Shown piece after piece: positions 54,785-64,000 of a DNA stretch of 64,000 nucleotides (within the stretch, counting starts at the first letter, position 1; each line of letters opens with the position of its first letter). Location: positions 1-64,000 of the forward strand of contig NZ_DS572693.1 of NCBI RefSeq assembly GCF_000154985.1. The letters run 5' to 3'. The stretch is from Streptococcus infantarius subsp. infantarius ATCC BAA-102. GTDB taxonomy: Bacteria > Bacillota > Bacilli > Lactobacillales > Streptococcaceae. The notes beneath the pieces are model-generated. The model did not search any database, was not told the DNA's origin, and saw only the letters and a list, made by a program, of their open reading frames with translations. The position numbers and the translations under genes are program-made.

Positions 54785-55972
54785 TCAGAACGTAAACTTT
54801 TCACGTCTGAATCAGTTTCTGAGGGGCATCCAGATAAGATTGCAGACCAAATTTCAGATGCTATTTTAGATGCTGTGTTGGAACAAGATCCTGATGCACA
54901 CGTTGCAGCAGAAACAGCTGTATACACTGGGTCAGTTCATGTTTTTGGAGAAATTTCAACAACAGCTTATGTTGATATTAACCGCATTGTTCGCGATACT
55001 ATCGCAGAAATCGGTTACACAAATGCTGATTATGGCTTCGCTGCTGAATCAGTTGGGGTTCATCCGTCATTGGTTGAACAATCACCTGATATTGCACAAG
55101 GGGTTAACGAAGCATTAGAGGTTCGTGGGAATGCTGATCAAGATCCACTTGACTTGATTGGTGCTGGTGACCAAGGTTTGATGTTTGGTTTTGCTGTTGA
55201 TGAAACGCCAGAATTGATGCCATTGCCAATTTCACTTTCTCACAAATTGGTTAAAAAATTGGCGGATTTGCGTAAATCAGGCGAAATTTCATACCTTCGC
55301 CCAGATGCGAAATCACAAGTTACAGTTGAATATGATGAAAATGACAAACCAGTTCGTGTAGATACTGTCGTTATCTCAACTCAACATGACCCAGAAGCAA
55401 CCAACGAACAAATTCACAATGATGTGATTGAAAAAGTCATCAAAGCAGTTATTCCAGCTAAATACCTTGATGACAAGACTAAATTCTTCATCAATCCAAC
55501 TGGTCGTTTTGTAATCGGTGGTCCTCAAGGGGATTCTGGTTTGACTGGTCGTAAGATTATCGTTGATACTTATGGTGGTTATGCACGTCATGGTGGTGGT
55601 GCTTTCTCTGGTAAAGACGCTACAAAAGTTGACCGTTCTGCATCATACGCTGCGCGTTACATCGCTAAAAATATTGTTGCTGCTGGTTTTGCAAGCAAAG
55701 CAGAGGTGCAATTAGCTTATGCTATCGGTGTGGCACATCCAGTTTCAGTTCGTGTTGATACATTTGGTACTAACACAGTTGCTGAAAGCAAATTGGAAGC
55801 TGCTGTTCGTGAAGTCTTTGACCTTCGTCCAGCAGGTATCATTAAGATGCTTGATTTGAAACGTCCAATTTACCGTCAAACAGCTGCTTACGGACACATG
55901 GGACGTACAGATATCGATCTTCCATGGGAAAAACTTGATAAAGTCGATGCTTTGAAAGAAGCTGTAAAATAA
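54782..55972 (+). CDS. metK: S-adenosylmethionine synthetase
   Basis: 396 residues from the ATG at 54782; in-frame codons at 54758 precede the ribosome site. [24 protein letters not shown] near 6-29 binds ATP and metal, [12 protein letters not shown] near 120 and [19 protein letters not shown]-like [19 protein letters not shown] near 275 are the P-loop-like blocks. Makes SAM from methionine and ATP. Expressed from a 270-nt leader with two RNA structures, the second masking the ribosome site. Confidence 0.98.
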   Translation: MSERKLFTSESVSEGHPDKIADQISDAILDAVLEQDPDAHVAAETAVYTGSVHVFGEISTTAYVDINRIVRDTIAEIGYTNADYGFAAESVGVHPSLVEQSPDIAQGVNEALEVRGNADQDPLDLIGAGDQGLMFGFAVDETPELMPLPISLSHKLVKKLADLRKSGEISYLRPDAKSQVTVEYDENDKPVRVDTVVISTQHDPEATNEQIHNDVIEKVIKAVIPAKYLDDKTKFFINPTGRFVIGGPQGDSGLTGRKIIVDTYGGYARHGGGAFSGKDATKVDRSASYAARYIAKNIVAAGFASKAEVQLAYAIGVAHPVSVRVDTFGTNTVAESKLEAAVREVFDLRPAGIIKMLDLKRPIYRQTAAYGHMGRTDIDLPWEKLDKVDALKEAVK

Positions 55973-55978
55973 ATATAG

Positions 55979-56012
55979 AAACGTTGCACTGATAGTGCGG
56001 CGTTTTTTTTAT
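55979..56012 (+). terminator. Intrinsic terminator after metK
   Basis: AACGTTGCAC-TGATA-GTGCGGCGTT then T8. Confidence 0.9.
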
Positions 56013-56088
56013 CCTAGATTTTTTGTTTTAAAAATAAGGGGAAAATCTTTCAATCTTTTGCTAGACTATACAGTAGGAGGTGAGGGTA

Positions 56089-56934
56089 ATGATTTCACGA
56101 TTTAATCAAACAATGACCTACCTTGAAAGTGTATTAACGACCGAAATTGATAAACAAAAAGTTCAACACTTATCAGGATATTCCTATGCTATGTTTTCTC
56201 GCTTATTTTCTGTCTTGGCAGATATAACCTTATCAGAGTATTTGCGTAAGCGTAGATTATCAGAAGCGGTTAATGATTTGAAGATGTCATCTGATAAGGT
56301 GATTGATATTGCTATGAAATATAGTTATGATTCTGCGGATAGTTTTAGCGCAGCTTTTAAAAAATTCCACGGTTCAACGCCAACTGAAGTTCGTAAGGGA
56401 ATGCCCTACAAAGTATTTCCAAAAGTTTACTTATCATTAACGGTAAGTGGAGGTAAGTCTATGAATATCACAATTGAAAAGAAAGCGGCTTTTGCGGTTG
56501 CTGGTGTTTTAGCATCACACATTGAAAGTAAAGATTGCCCAGGAGTTTGGGATGAACTCTATGCTAAATTTGAAATTGCTGATTTAAAAGCATTAGGAAA
56601 TGGTCAAAGTTTTGGTGTCTGCTCAGAGCTCTCATCTGGTGTGGGACTTAATTACTTAGCGGGATATGATGTTACAGATAAGAAAAAGGCACAAGAGTTG
56701 GGTTTGAGTCTTTTAGAAGTAGCAGAAACGCAATATGCGATTGTTCCAGTCAGAGGCAATGTTCCAGAGGCTATTCACGAAGCCTGGAAATATGTTCTTG
56801 AAGTATTTTTTCCAGAAAATGGTTATCGCCACTCTGGTGCTCCAGATTTTGAGGTTTATGCAGAAGGAGATATTCACGCTGAAGATTATGAAATGGCTTT
56901 GTGGATACCGATTGTTAAAGAAAAGGTTAAATAG
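56089..56934 (+). CDS. AraC-family regulator with GyrI-like effector domain
   Basis: 281 residues from the ATG at 56089, GGAGGTGA 8 nt upstream; a GTG at 56080 is too close to that site. N-terminal double helix-turn-helix (about 1-105: YAMFSRLFSVLADITLSEYLRKRRLSEA and SADSFSAAFKKFHGSTPTEVRK). C-terminal GyrI/SOUL-like effector domain from about 125 (FAVAGVLASHIES..., VPVRGNVPEAIHEAWKYV, PDFEVYAEGD, LWIPI). Such proteins sense small hydrophobic or cationic compounds. Target genes unknown; no adjacent transporter. Nothing recognisable in the 200 bases that follow. Confidence 0.88.
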   Translation: MISRFNQTMTYLESVLTTEIDKQKVQHLSGYSYAMFSRLFSVLADITLSEYLRKRRLSEAVNDLKMSSDKVIDIAMKYSYDSADSFSAAFKKFHGSTPTEVRKGMPYKVFPKVYLSLTVSGGKSMNITIEKKAAFAVAGVLASHIESKDCPGVWDELYAKFEIADLKALGNGQSFGVCSELSSGVGLNYLAGYDVTDKKKAQELGLSLLEVAETQYAIVPVRGNVPEAIHEAWKYVLEVFFPENGYRHSGAPDFEVYAEGDIHAEDYEMALWIPIVKEKVK

Positions 56935-57136
56935 CTGACCAATATTTTTAATAAAGTCCATCAGTTTGTTACACTTGCCATAAAGTAGACATTTGAAACA
57001 GGTTTAACCTTGATTTTAAAATTTTTTGACTAAAAAAGTTTGAAAAATAAAAGTAGTAGTTTCTGCTTATGATATTAAAACACGAAAAAATATGACAAAA
57101 TCTTAACAAAGTGTCAAAATATTCACCATAATCAGT

Positions 57137-57165
57137 TTGTCAAATGCCATAATCTATGATAAAAT
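57137..57165 (+). promoter_or_regulatory. murA promoter
   Basis: TTGTCA (57137-57142), 17 nt, TAAAAT (57160-57165) with TG at 57157-57158. A 30-nt leader with only a weak purine site (GAAAG) follows. Confidence 0.65.
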
Positions 57166-57200
57166 GTAAAGGTTGAATTCTAGCAGAAAGTTTTGAATGT

Positions 57201-58460
57201 ATGCGTAAAATTGTTATTAATGGTGGCAAACCTTTAAAGGGAGAGGTTGCTATTTCGGGTGCTAAAAATAGTGTTGTGGCTTTGATTCCAGCAGCTATTC
57301 TATCTGATGATATTGTTATTTTGGATGGAGTTCCTGCCATTTCCGATGTTGATAGTTTGATTGAGATTATGGAAGTGATGGGAGCTAAGATTAAGCGAGA
57401 AGGCGAAACGCTTGAAATCGATCCACGTGGTGTTAAAAATCAACCAATGCCATATGGAAAAATCAATAGCTTGCGTGCTTCTTATTATTTCTATGGTAGT
57501 TTGCTTAGCCAATTTGGTGAAGCGACTGTTGGACTTCCAGGTGGATGTGATCTTGGGCCTCGTCCAATTGACCTTCACTTGAAAGCTTTTGAAGCTATGG
57601 GAGCTCAAGTATCTTATGAAGGCGAAGCTATGCGCCTTGCAACAGATGGAGAACCAATTCATGGAGCTCACATCTACATGGATACTGTTAGTGTTGGTGC
57701 AACAATCAACACTATGCTTGCTGCGACAAAAGCTAAAGGTCGTACTATCATCGAAAATGTCGCTCGTGAACCAGAAATTATTGATGTTGCGACATTGTTG
57801 AACAATATGGGGGCTCACGTACGTGGTGCAGGTACTGATGTTATCACTATTGAAGGGGTTGAAAGCCTTCATGGAACACGTCATCAAGTGATTCCTGACC
57901 GTATTGAAGCAGGTACTTATATTGCTATAGCAGCAGCAATCGGTGAAGGTGTTCGTATCACTAACGTCCTTTATGAACACTTAGAGAGTTATATTGCAAA
58001 ACTCGAAGAAATGGGTGTTCGTATGACGGTTGAAGAAGATGCTGTTTTTGTTGAAAAACAGTCAACTCTAAAAGCTGTATCAGTAAAAACATCACCATAT
58101 CCTGGTTTTGCAACTGATTTGCAACAACCAATCACACCATTGTTGTTAGTAGCAGAAGGTCGTGGTACGATTTTGGATACCATCTATGAAAAACGTACTA
58201 ACCACGTCGCTGAATTGGTGAGAATGGGTGCGGATATTTCAATTGTTGGCGGACGTATTGCTTATCAAGGACCTAATAAATTGACAGGAGCACCTGTTAA
58301 AGCGTCAGACTTGCGTGCTGGTGCAGCTCTTGTGACAGCTGGTTTGATGGCAGAAGGTCAAACAGAAATTACCAACGTTGAATTTATTTTACGTGGTTAC
58401 TCAAATATTATCGAAAAATTGACAGCCTTAGGTGCTGATATTAAATTAATCGAAGAATAA
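57201..58460 (+). CDS. murA: UDP-N-acetylglucosamine 1-carboxyvinyltransferase
   Basis: 419 residues. [30 protein letters not shown] at the N-terminus contains the Lys-Asn pair; the PEP-binding Cys is in [15 protein letters not shown] near 115; [14 protein letters not shown] near 230 and the [10 protein letters not shown] block near 370 complete the fold. Commits UDP-GlcNAc to peptidoglycan synthesis. Streptococci carry two paralogues; this is one of them and which (MurA1/MurZ) cannot be fixed here. A GGAGCC-TTA-GGGCTTC terminator follows at 58463-58484. Confidence 0.96.
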   Translation: MRKIVINGGKPLKGEVAISGAKNSVVALIPAAILSDDIVILDGVPAISDVDSLIEIMEVMGAKIKREGETLEIDPRGVKNQPMPYGKINSLRASYYFYGSLLSQFGEATVGLPGGCDLGPRPIDLHLKAFEAMGAQVSYEGEAMRLATDGEPIHGAHIYMDTVSVGATINTMLAATKAKGRTIIENVAREPEIIDVATLLNNMGAHVRGAGTDVITIEGVESLHGTRHQVIPDRIEAGTYIAIAAAIGEGVRITNVLYEHLESYIAKLEEMGVRMTVEEDAVFVEKQSTLKAVSVKTSPYPGFATDLQQPITPLLLVAEGRGTILDTIYEKRTNHVAELVRMGADISIVGGRIAYQGPNKLTGAPVKASDLRAGAALVTAGLMAEGQTEITNVEFILRGYSNIIEKLTALGADIKLIEE

Positions 58461-58462
58461 GA

Positions 58463-58484
58463 AGGAGCCTTAGGGCTTCTTTTT
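58463..58484 (+). terminator. Intrinsic terminator after murA
   Basis: GAAGGAGCC-TTA-GGGCTTC then T6; one bulged G. Confidence 0.8.
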
Positions 58485-58520
58485 TGTTTGAATTCTGCTA
58501 AACCAAATTTTAAAGTCGTG

Positions 58521-58529
58521 TGTTATAAT
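58521..58529 (+). promoter_or_regulatory. Extended -10 of the 58536 acetyltransferase, leaderless geometry
   Basis: TGTTATAAT; hexamer ends 6 nt before the ATG at 58536, no ribosome site. Confidence 0.6.
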
Positions 58530-58535
58530 AAGGAC

Positions 58536-59090
58536 ATGGATATTTGGACGCTTTTAGGACGTTATGCCTCTTTTGAAACAGAACGCATGTATTTACGTCC
58601 TTTTACATACAAGGATAGTCAGGATTTTTTTGAGATTTGTAGCAATCCTGATAATCTTCGTTTTATTTTTCCAAGTCATGCCACACGTGAGGAAAGTGAT
58701 TTTCTCATGGTTCATTATTTTATGAAGGAACCGCTCGGTGTTTGGGCGATTGAAGACAAAAAAACTCGTAAAATGATTGGTTGTATTCGTTTTGAAAAAC
58801 TTGACCATAATCGTATGACAACAGAAATTGGTTATTTTATGAACCAAACTTTCTGGGGCAAGGGGTTAATGACAGAGAGCTTAAAAACACTTGCTTTTTT
58901 GAGTTTTCAAGAGTTAGGTCTGCAAAATTTACATGTGATTGCTCATGCAGAAAATATAGCCAGTCAGCGAGTAGCGCAAAAATCAGGTTTTCGTTTGAAG
59001 CGTCAATTCAAGGGAAGTGACCGCTATAGCCGAAAAATGCGCGATTATGTTGATTATCAGTTGAGTAAAGGTGACTATCGTTATGAGTAA
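58536..59090 (+). CDS. GNAT acetyltransferase, RimJ/RimL type
   Basis: 184 residues from the ATG at 58536; the reading from 58488 crosses the promoter. Typical start FETERMYLRPFTYKDSQDFFEICSN, motif A IGYFMNQTFWGKGLMTESLKTL near 108-130, and NLHVIAHAENIASQRVAQKSGF near 142-163. Acetylates an amine, possibly a ribosomal protein N-terminus, but the target is not known. The next ATG overlaps its end by 8 nt, forming an operon with spxR and probably expressed from a leaderless mRNA. Confidence 0.87.
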   Translation: MDIWTLLGRYASFETERMYLRPFTYKDSQDFFEICSNPDNLRFIFPSHATREESDFLMVHYFMKEPLGVWAIEDKKTRKMIGCIRFEKLDHNRMTTEIGYFMNQTFWGKGLMTESLKTLAFLSFQELGLQNLHVIAHAENIASQRVAQKSGFRLKRQFKGSDRYSRKMRDYVDYQLSKGDYRYE

Positions 59091-60366
59091 ACATCAGAAA
59101 ATATTAGAGTATCTGGAGAATTTGGCGGTTGGTAAGCGCGTGAGTGTGCGAAGTATTTCTAATCATTTAAATGTTAGTGATGGGACCGCTTATCGTGCTA
59201 TCAAAGAAGCCGAAAATCGTGGTATCGTAGAGACAAGACCTCGAAGTGGAACGGTTCGTATCGAAAAGAAACCTGCCGTTCGCATTGAGCGATTGACTTA
59301 TTCAGAAATTGCTCGTATCAGTGATTCAGAGGTTTTAGCAGGAAAAGCAGGGCTTAGCCGAGAGTTTAGCAAGTTTTCGATTGGGGCTATGACCCAAGAA
59401 AATATCTTGCGTTATTTGGTTAAAGGTGGGCTTTTGATTGTTGGGGACCGTGAAAACATCCAATTGCTGGCGCTTGAAAAACATAATGCCATTTTGGTGA
59501 CTGGAGGATTTTCTGTCTCAGAAGCTGTTATTCGTCTAGCTGATGAGCTTGGCATTCCAGTTATGGTGACTAATTACGATACGTTTACGGTTGCCACGAT
59601 GATTAACCATGCTTTGTCTAATCTACGCATTAAGACAGATTTGACAACGGTTGAGCAAGTTTATCAAGTCAAAGCAGAATACGGATTTTTGCACGAAGGT
59701 GACACCGTGCGTGATTTTAACACCTTGATTAAGCAAACCAAGAATGTCCGTTTTCCAGTTGTTAATAGTAAAAATCTTGTTGTCGGTGTTGTCAGTATGT
59801 TTGACGTTGTTGATAAGGAAAATAACGTTGATATCAAAAGTATCATGTCTCGCAATTTGATTGTCGCTAAACCGCAAGCGAGTCTGGCTAATATTAGTCA
59901 AAAAATGATTTTTGAAGATCTTAATATGCTACCAGTTGTGGCTGAAGATTTGACTTTACTTGGAGTGATTACACGCCGTCAGGCTGTCGAAAATCTACAG
60001 AACCTACAGCATTCAAGTCCTTACACTTACAGTGATCAGATGCTGTCTAATTTGAAGCAAGAAGATGGTGTTTACCAATTTATCGTCGAACCAGCGATGA
60101 TTGACAATGCAGGAAATTTTGCGCAGGGTGTTCTGACAGAATTTATTAAGGAAATCAGTGTTCGTGTTTTAACTAAAAAACATCAAAAGAATATTATTAT
60201 TGAACAATTGATGCTTTATTTCGTGCAAGTTGTTCAGATTGATGATCGCTTGGTCATTCAACCACGCATTATTACGGAAAAACGTCGTAGCTCGGTGATT
60301 GATTTTGAAATTCTTTTAGATGATCAAATTGTCGCCAAAGCCTTAGTAACGACAAAAATAAATTAA
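59083..60366 (+). CDS. spxR: CBS-hotdog transcription factor SpxR
   Basis: 427 residues from the ATG at 59083. N-terminal winged helix (about 1-65, LAVGKRVSVRSISNHLNVSDGTAYRAIKEAENRG), DRTGG domain (about 95-190, GLLIVGDRENIQ and LVTGGFSVSEA), two CBS repeats (about 195-310, MSRNLIVAKPQASLANISQ) and a C-terminal hotdog domain (about 320-425). In S. pneumoniae the same architecture and neighbours belong to SpxR, activator of pyruvate oxidase gene spxB; CBS domains suggest nucleotide sensing. Overlaps the GNAT gene; ribosome site AAAGGTG. Confidence 0.87.
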   Translation: MSKHQKILEYLENLAVGKRVSVRSISNHLNVSDGTAYRAIKEAENRGIVETRPRSGTVRIEKKPAVRIERLTYSEIARISDSEVLAGKAGLSREFSKFSIGAMTQENILRYLVKGGLLIVGDRENIQLLALEKHNAILVTGGFSVSEAVIRLADELGIPVMVTNYDTFTVATMINHALSNLRIKTDLTTVEQVYQVKAEYGFLHEGDTVRDFNTLIKQTKNVRFPVVNSKNLVVGVVSMFDVVDKENNVDIKSIMSRNLIVAKPQASLANISQKMIFEDLNMLPVVAEDLTLLGVITRRQAVENLQNLQHSSPYTYSDQMLSNLKQEDGVYQFIVEPAMIDNAGNFAQGVLTEFIKEISVRVLTKKHQKNIIIEQLMLYFVQVVQIDDRLVIQPRIITEKRRSSVIDFEILLDDQIVAKALVTTKIN

Positions 60367-60402
60367 TTTTTTCTATCAAAAAGTGACTAGAACGTTACCT
60401 TT

Positions 60403-60432
60403 TTGACAGTTTGGTGACTATCAGTGTATAAT
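60403..60432 (+). promoter_or_regulatory. map promoter
   Basis: TTGACA (60403-60408), 18 nt, TATAAT (60427-60432). GTGACTA occurs at 60383-60389 and 60414-60420, 31 bp apart. Confidence 0.7.
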
Positions 60433-60478
60433 TAAAAGTACTGATTCTTTTTAGAGTTTATTATAGGAGATAGATAAT

Positions 60479-61339
60479 ATGATTACATTAAAATCAGCTC
60501 GTGAAATCGAAGCAATGGATCGCGCAGGAGATTTCCTTGCTTCTATCCACATCGGTTTACGTGATGTTATTAAACCAGGTGTTGACATGTGGGAAGTTGA
60601 AGAATATGTTCGTCGCCGTTGTAAAGAAGAAAATGTTCTTCCGCTTCAAATTGGTGTTGATGGTTCAATCATGGATTACCCATATGCTACATGTTGTGGT
60701 CTTAATGATGAAGTGGCTCACGCTTTTCCACGTCACTACATCCTAAAAGAAGGTGACTTGCTAAAAGTTGATATGGTTATGAGTGAACCACTTGATAAGT
60801 CAGTGGTTGACGTATCAAAACTAAACTTTGATAACGTTGAACAAGTTAAAAAATACACGCAATCATATTCTGGTGGTGTGGCCGACTCATGCTGGGCATA
60901 TGCGGTTGGTGAGGTTTCAAAAGAAGTTAAAGACCTTATGGACGTCACAAAAGAATGCCTTTATATTGGTATTGAAAAAGCTGTTGTTGGTAACCGTATC
61001 GGTGATATTGGTGCAGCGATTCAAGAATATGCTGAAAGCCGCGGCTACGGTGTCGTTCGTGATTTGGTAGGTCACGGTGTTGGTCCTACAATGCACGAAG
61101 AACCAATGGTCCCTCACTATGGTAAAGCAGGTCGTGGACTTCGTTTGCGCGAAGGTATGGTATTGACTGTTGAACCAATGATTAATACAGGAACATGGGA
61201 AATCGATACTGACATGAAAACTGGCTGGGCTCACAAAACCCTTGATGGTGGGCTATCATGTCAATACGAACATCAATTTGTTATCACAAAAGACGGTCCT
61301 GTTATTCTAACAAGCCAAGGAGAAGAAAGAACTTACTAA
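60479..61339 (+). CDS. map: Methionine aminopeptidase, type I
   Basis: 286 residues, the longer streptococcal form with an insert of about 27 residues (near 108-135, KLNFDNVEQVKKYTQSYSGG). Metal ligands: DYPYATCCGLNDEVAHAFP region with LLKVDMVM (Asp), then VADSCWAYAVG (Asp), GHGVGPTMHEEP (His), TVEPM (Glu) and YEHQFV (Glu). Removes initiator Met from nascent proteins; essential. AGGAGA 8 nt before the ATG. The YihY gene starts one base after its stop. Confidence 0.96.
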   Translation: MITLKSAREIEAMDRAGDFLASIHIGLRDVIKPGVDMWEVEEYVRRRCKEENVLPLQIGVDGSIMDYPYATCCGLNDEVAHAFPRHYILKEGDLLKVDMVMSEPLDKSVVDVSKLNFDNVEQVKKYTQSYSGGVADSCWAYAVGEVSKEVKDLMDVTKECLYIGIEKAVVGNRIGDIGAAIQEYAESRGYGVVRDLVGHGVGPTMHEEPMVPHYGKAGRGLRLREGMVLTVEPMINTGTWEIDTDMKTGWAHKTLDGGLSCQYEHQFVITKDGPVILTSQGEERTY

Positions 61340-61340
61340 G

Positions 61341-62261
61341 ATGAAGCGAAAGCAATTCTTAGACAAATTATGGTCTAAATTAGAGTGGCAACCGCTGCAA
61401 GTTTATTTAAAACACTATCGCAGTGCTGAGATTGATTTATCAGCAATTGCTGTTGCTTATTATTTATTGCTGACAGCCTTTCCGCTGATTGTCATTGCAG
61501 CTAATATTTTCCCTTATCTGAACATTGATGTTAATATTTTGTTGGCATTTATGAAGAAAAATTTGCCAACTAACCTTTACCCATCGGTGTCGGCTATTAC
61601 GATTGATATTTTCTCAAAACCTTCAGGTAGTATTTTGGGAGTTGCCACTTTAACAGCATTTTGGACTATGTCTAAATCGTTGACCTCTCTTCAAAAAGCA
61701 ATTAATAAAGCCTACGGCGTAGCGCAACACAGAGATTTTGTGATTGGTCGATTAGTGGGAGTAATTGGAAGTCTCTTGATTCTTTTCTTACTGACTTTCG
61801 TCTTAATCTTTTCGACTTTTTCAAAAGCTATTTTGCAAGTGATCAATTCATACTATGATTTAAGTGACACGATGGCTACCGTGATTTTGAATCTAGCACA
61901 GCCGGTGACTGTCTTGACCATTGTTATCGGATTGATGTTACTGTATTTTATTCTGCCTAATGTCAGAATTCGACGTTTTCGCTACATCTTACCTGGAACC
62001 ATTTTTACCTCAGTCGTCATTGTGTTCTTGAATAACTTGTTTAGTAGTTATATTCTAAGAACCTTTGAACGAATGGTTGACATTAAAACATTTGGATCAG
62101 TTGTGATTTTTGTATTAATGTTATGGTTTATCTTTCTTGCCCATATCTTGATTTTAGGAGCTATTTTTAACGCTACTTATCAAGAACTGCGTCAAGGAAA
62201 AATGGAAAGTAGACGAGGCGATTTGTTGTCACTTTTGGCACAACGAGGCAAAAAAAAATAA
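61341..62261 (+). CDS. YihY/BrkB family membrane protein
   Basis: 306 residues. Six hydrophobic segments between about 35 and 275 with the family starts AIAVAYYLLLTAFPLIVIAANI and LTAFWTMSKSLTSLQKAINKAYGV; LPNVRIRRFRYILPGTIF near 210 is the most conserved block. Older labels as ribonuclease BN or virulence factor are not supported; function is unknown, possibly envelope transport. Follows map by one base, so co-expressed. Ends in a bidirectional terminator. Confidence 0.9.
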   Translation: MKRKQFLDKLWSKLEWQPLQVYLKHYRSAEIDLSAIAVAYYLLLTAFPLIVIAANIFPYLNIDVNILLAFMKKNLPTNLYPSVSAITIDIFSKPSGSILGVATLTAFWTMSKSLTSLQKAINKAYGVAQHRDFVIGRLVGVIGSLLILFLLTFVLIFSTFSKAILQVINSYYDLSDTMATVILNLAQPVTVLTIVIGLMLLYFILPNVRIRRFRYILPGTIFTSVVIVFLNNLFSSYILRTFERMVDIKTFGSVVIFVLMLWFIFLAHILILGAIFNATYQELRQGKMESRRGDLLSLLAQRGKKK

Positions 62262-62283
62262 CACCTTCTGGGTGTTATTTTTT
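62253..62283. terminator. Bidirectional terminator between yihY-like and gtrA-like genes
   Basis: AAAAATAACACC-TTCT-GGGTGTTATTTTT perfect stem reaching into both stop regions. Confidence 0.92.
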
Positions 62284-62700
62284 GTCTTTGAAAACTAACA
62301 GCTTGCTAAGAGCATAATTCAGCACAATGATTAAGACTTGAGAAAAGAGAGTTTCAATAGCATTAACCATTGAAAGATTGTCATTTACAAATTGTCCGAT
62401 GATATGCGGGAATTTTGTGACCAAGAAGAATGCCAAAGCTAAATCTAAAATGAGTGTTGACAAACGTGCAATGGTGAATTTGACTAAACGCTCAAACCAA
62501 CCTTTACGAACTTGATTGAAAACAAAATAATCATTGGTAAAGAAGGCAAATAAAATAGCAACAATATTAGCAATAACAGCTGAGAAAGTTGCAGAACTTG
62601 TCAGTGAAAAGATAACTAAACGTGTTCCCATGTAGACAAGAGTTGTTAGAACACCAAAAAAGAGATACTTAAAAACTTCGCTTGTGATTAATTTTTTCAT
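62275..62700 (-). CDS. GtrA family membrane protein
   Basis: 141 residues. Four hydrophobic segments, with the family start YLFFGVLTTLVYMGTRLVIF and NDYFVFNQVRKGWFERLVKF; C-terminal LSQVLIIVLNYALSKLLVF. GtrA proteins are thought to move undecaprenyl-linked sugars for surface glycan synthesis; partner enzymes are not adjacent. An extended -10 TGATATAGT ends 6 nt before the ATG and no ribosome site is present, so the mRNA is probably leaderless. Divergent from queT. Confidence 0.9.
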   Translation of the reverse strand: MKKLITSEVFKYLFFGVLTTLVYMGTRLVIFSLTSSATFSAVIANIVAILFAFFTNDYFVFNQVRKGWFERLVKFTIARLSTLILDLALAFFLVTKFPHIIGQFVNDNLSMVNAIETLFSQVLIIVLNYALSKLLVFKDKK

Positions 62701-62706
62701 AGGTCT

Positions 62707-62715
62707 ACTATATCA
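62707..62715 (-). promoter_or_regulatory. Extended -10 of gtrA-like gene, leaderless geometry
   Basis: TGATATAGT on the minus strand, hexamer 6 nt before the ATG at 62700. Confidence 0.55.
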
Positions 62716-62730
62716 AATTTTAGAAAAATG

Positions 62731-62739
62731 TGCTATACT
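62731..62739 (+). promoter_or_regulatory. Extended -10 of the queT transcript
   Basis: TGCTATACT; start expected near 62746, just ahead of the preQ1-II aptamer. Confidence 0.6.
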
Positions 62740-62762
62740 TTTAAGCGTTGTCTTGACGACCC

Positions 62763-62832
62763 TTGGTGCTTAGTTCCCTTTCGCCAAGCATATTACAAAC
62801 GTTGAAACCTAAGCTTTCAAACGTCAAAGGAG
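62763..62832 (+). ncRNA. preQ1-II riboswitch
   Basis: CTTGGTGCTTAG (62762 on), CGCCAAGCATATTACA, hairpin ACGTTGAAA/TTTCAAACGT, then CAAAGGAGAAG matches the COG4708 (preQ1-II) consensus; the AAGGAG ribosome site is the regulated element. The P4 hairpin is longer than in S. pneumoniae. Confidence 0.93.
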
Positions 62833-62838
62833 AAGAAA

Positions 62839-63348
62839 ATGGAAAAATTCACTATGCGTGATTTTGTTCGAGTTGCCATTGTTGCAGCACTTTATGTTGT
62901 TTTAACAATCACACCGCCTTTAAATGCGATTTCTTACGGTGCTTATCAGTTCCGAGTATCTGAAATGTTAGTATTTTTGGCTTTTTATAATCGTAAATAT
63001 ATTATCGGCTTAACAGCAGGTTGTATGATTGCTAATTTATATAGTTTTGGTCTCATCGATGTCTTTGTCGGTGGTAGCCAGACTTTTGTTTTCTTGATGC
63101 TAGGTGTAACCTTGTTTGACCGCTATAAAGATCAATATCTCTTTAATGGTTTATTTAACAAAGCATTCTTTTATTTCTCACTATTATTTGCGGCTTCAAT
63201 GTTTACCATTGCTACAGAGTTGCATATTGTCGCTAACGCACCTTTCTTGATGACATGGTTTACATCAGCTGTGGGAGAACTTGCATCACTTCTAATCGGC
63301 TCACTTGTCATGGATAAATTAGCCAGTCGTATTGAATTGACTGCTTGA
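62839..63348 (+). CDS. queT: Queuosine precursor ECF transporter S component
   Basis: 169 residues. Five to six hydrophobic helices; MRDFVRVAIVAALYVVLTITPPLNAISYGAYQFRVSEML and the FGLIDVFVGGSQT block are characteristic of QueT (COG4708). It should bind preQ1 or a related deazapurine and work with the common ECF energising module. Translation is controlled by the preQ1-II riboswitch immediately upstream, which agrees with the ligand. Confidence 0.95.
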   Translation: MEKFTMRDFVRVAIVAALYVVLTITPPLNAISYGAYQFRVSEMLVFLAFYNRKYIIGLTAGCMIANLYSFGLIDVFVGGSQTFVFLMLGVTLFDRYKDQYLFNGLFNKAFFYFSLLFAASMFTIATELHIVANAPFLMTWFTSAVGELASLLIGSLVMDKLASRIELTA

Positions 63349-63421
63349 TATACCAAAAGAATTTCCAAAAGTGGAAGTTCTTTTTTTCTATATAATATCT
63401 TCAAAAAATGATAAGTTTTAA

Positions 63422-64000
<579 letters not shown>

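Noticed and set aside
57300-57980. 226-codon open frame opposite murA
   Set aside because: Shadow of murA codon bias; Cys/Thr/Ser-rich, no start context and no domain.

Overview
The window is low-GC Firmicute chromosome, and its gene content and order point to a Streptococcus. Supporting features are coiA-pepF, prsA-alaS behind a T-box, class Ib nrdHEF, a ptsHI operon, gapN, an spxR-map block and preQ1-II/TPP/FMN riboswitches. Complete arginine (argCJBD) and leucine (leuABCD) branches plus an ATP-type PEP carboxykinase fit the S. bovis/S. equinus complex best (inference; no search was run). Nearly all of it is core genome; there is no prophage, IS element, CRISPR array, tRNA or rRNA that I can see.

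Layout. 1-7.1 kb: end of nagB, rsuA, coiA with a competence sigma-X promoter, pepF, two small enzymes, an O-methyltransferase and a PrsA-like foldase. 7.1-10.3 kb: T-box and alaS. 10.4-11.4 kb: an AT-rich M50 protease gene broken by two homopolymer indels and bracketed by near-identical terminators. 11.5-13.5 kb: an omega-amidase/aminotransferase pair. 13.6-17.8 kb: argCJBD behind an ArgR-type operator. 18.5-22.3 kb: ribDEBAH under an unusually large FMN riboswitch. 22.3-26.8 kb (minus strand): thiT with a TPP riboswitch, then nrdH-nrdE-nrdF with tandem NrdR boxes; nrdF carries a one-base frameshift. 27.1-32.1 kb: acn-gltA-icd, the oxidative arm to 2-oxoglutarate. 33-38.8 kb: ptsHI, gapN, pckA. 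39.1-43.7 kb: a large wall-anchored subtilisin-like proteinase. 45-50.9 kb: udk and the leu operon behind a leader-peptide attenuator. 51-55.9 kb: a GAF protein (free methionine sulfoxide reductase type), dnaX, birA and metK, the last with an SMK-like box and a further unidentified rod-like RNA. 56-64 kb: AraC-type regulator, murA, GNAT, spxR, map, a YihY protein, GtrA, queT and the start of ligA.

How it works together. Much of the window is nitrogen/carbon supply: glutamate carbon (acn-gltA-icd), arginine, leucine, peptide harvest (proteinase, PepF) and glutamine-linked transamination. Five of these promoters carry 13/15 or 14/15 matches to the CodY box, so a shared amino-acid-starvation response is likely.

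The least expected signals are: (i) eight genes whose -10 hexamer lies 6-7 nt before the ATG, implying leaderless mRNAs; (ii) a roughly 170-nt rod-like RNA upstream of metK; (iii) an FMN riboswitch with an extra 18-bp arm; (iv) a leucine leader peptide with mutually exclusive helices; (v) homopolymer frameshifts in nrdF and the M50 gene that are either real or assembly errors.
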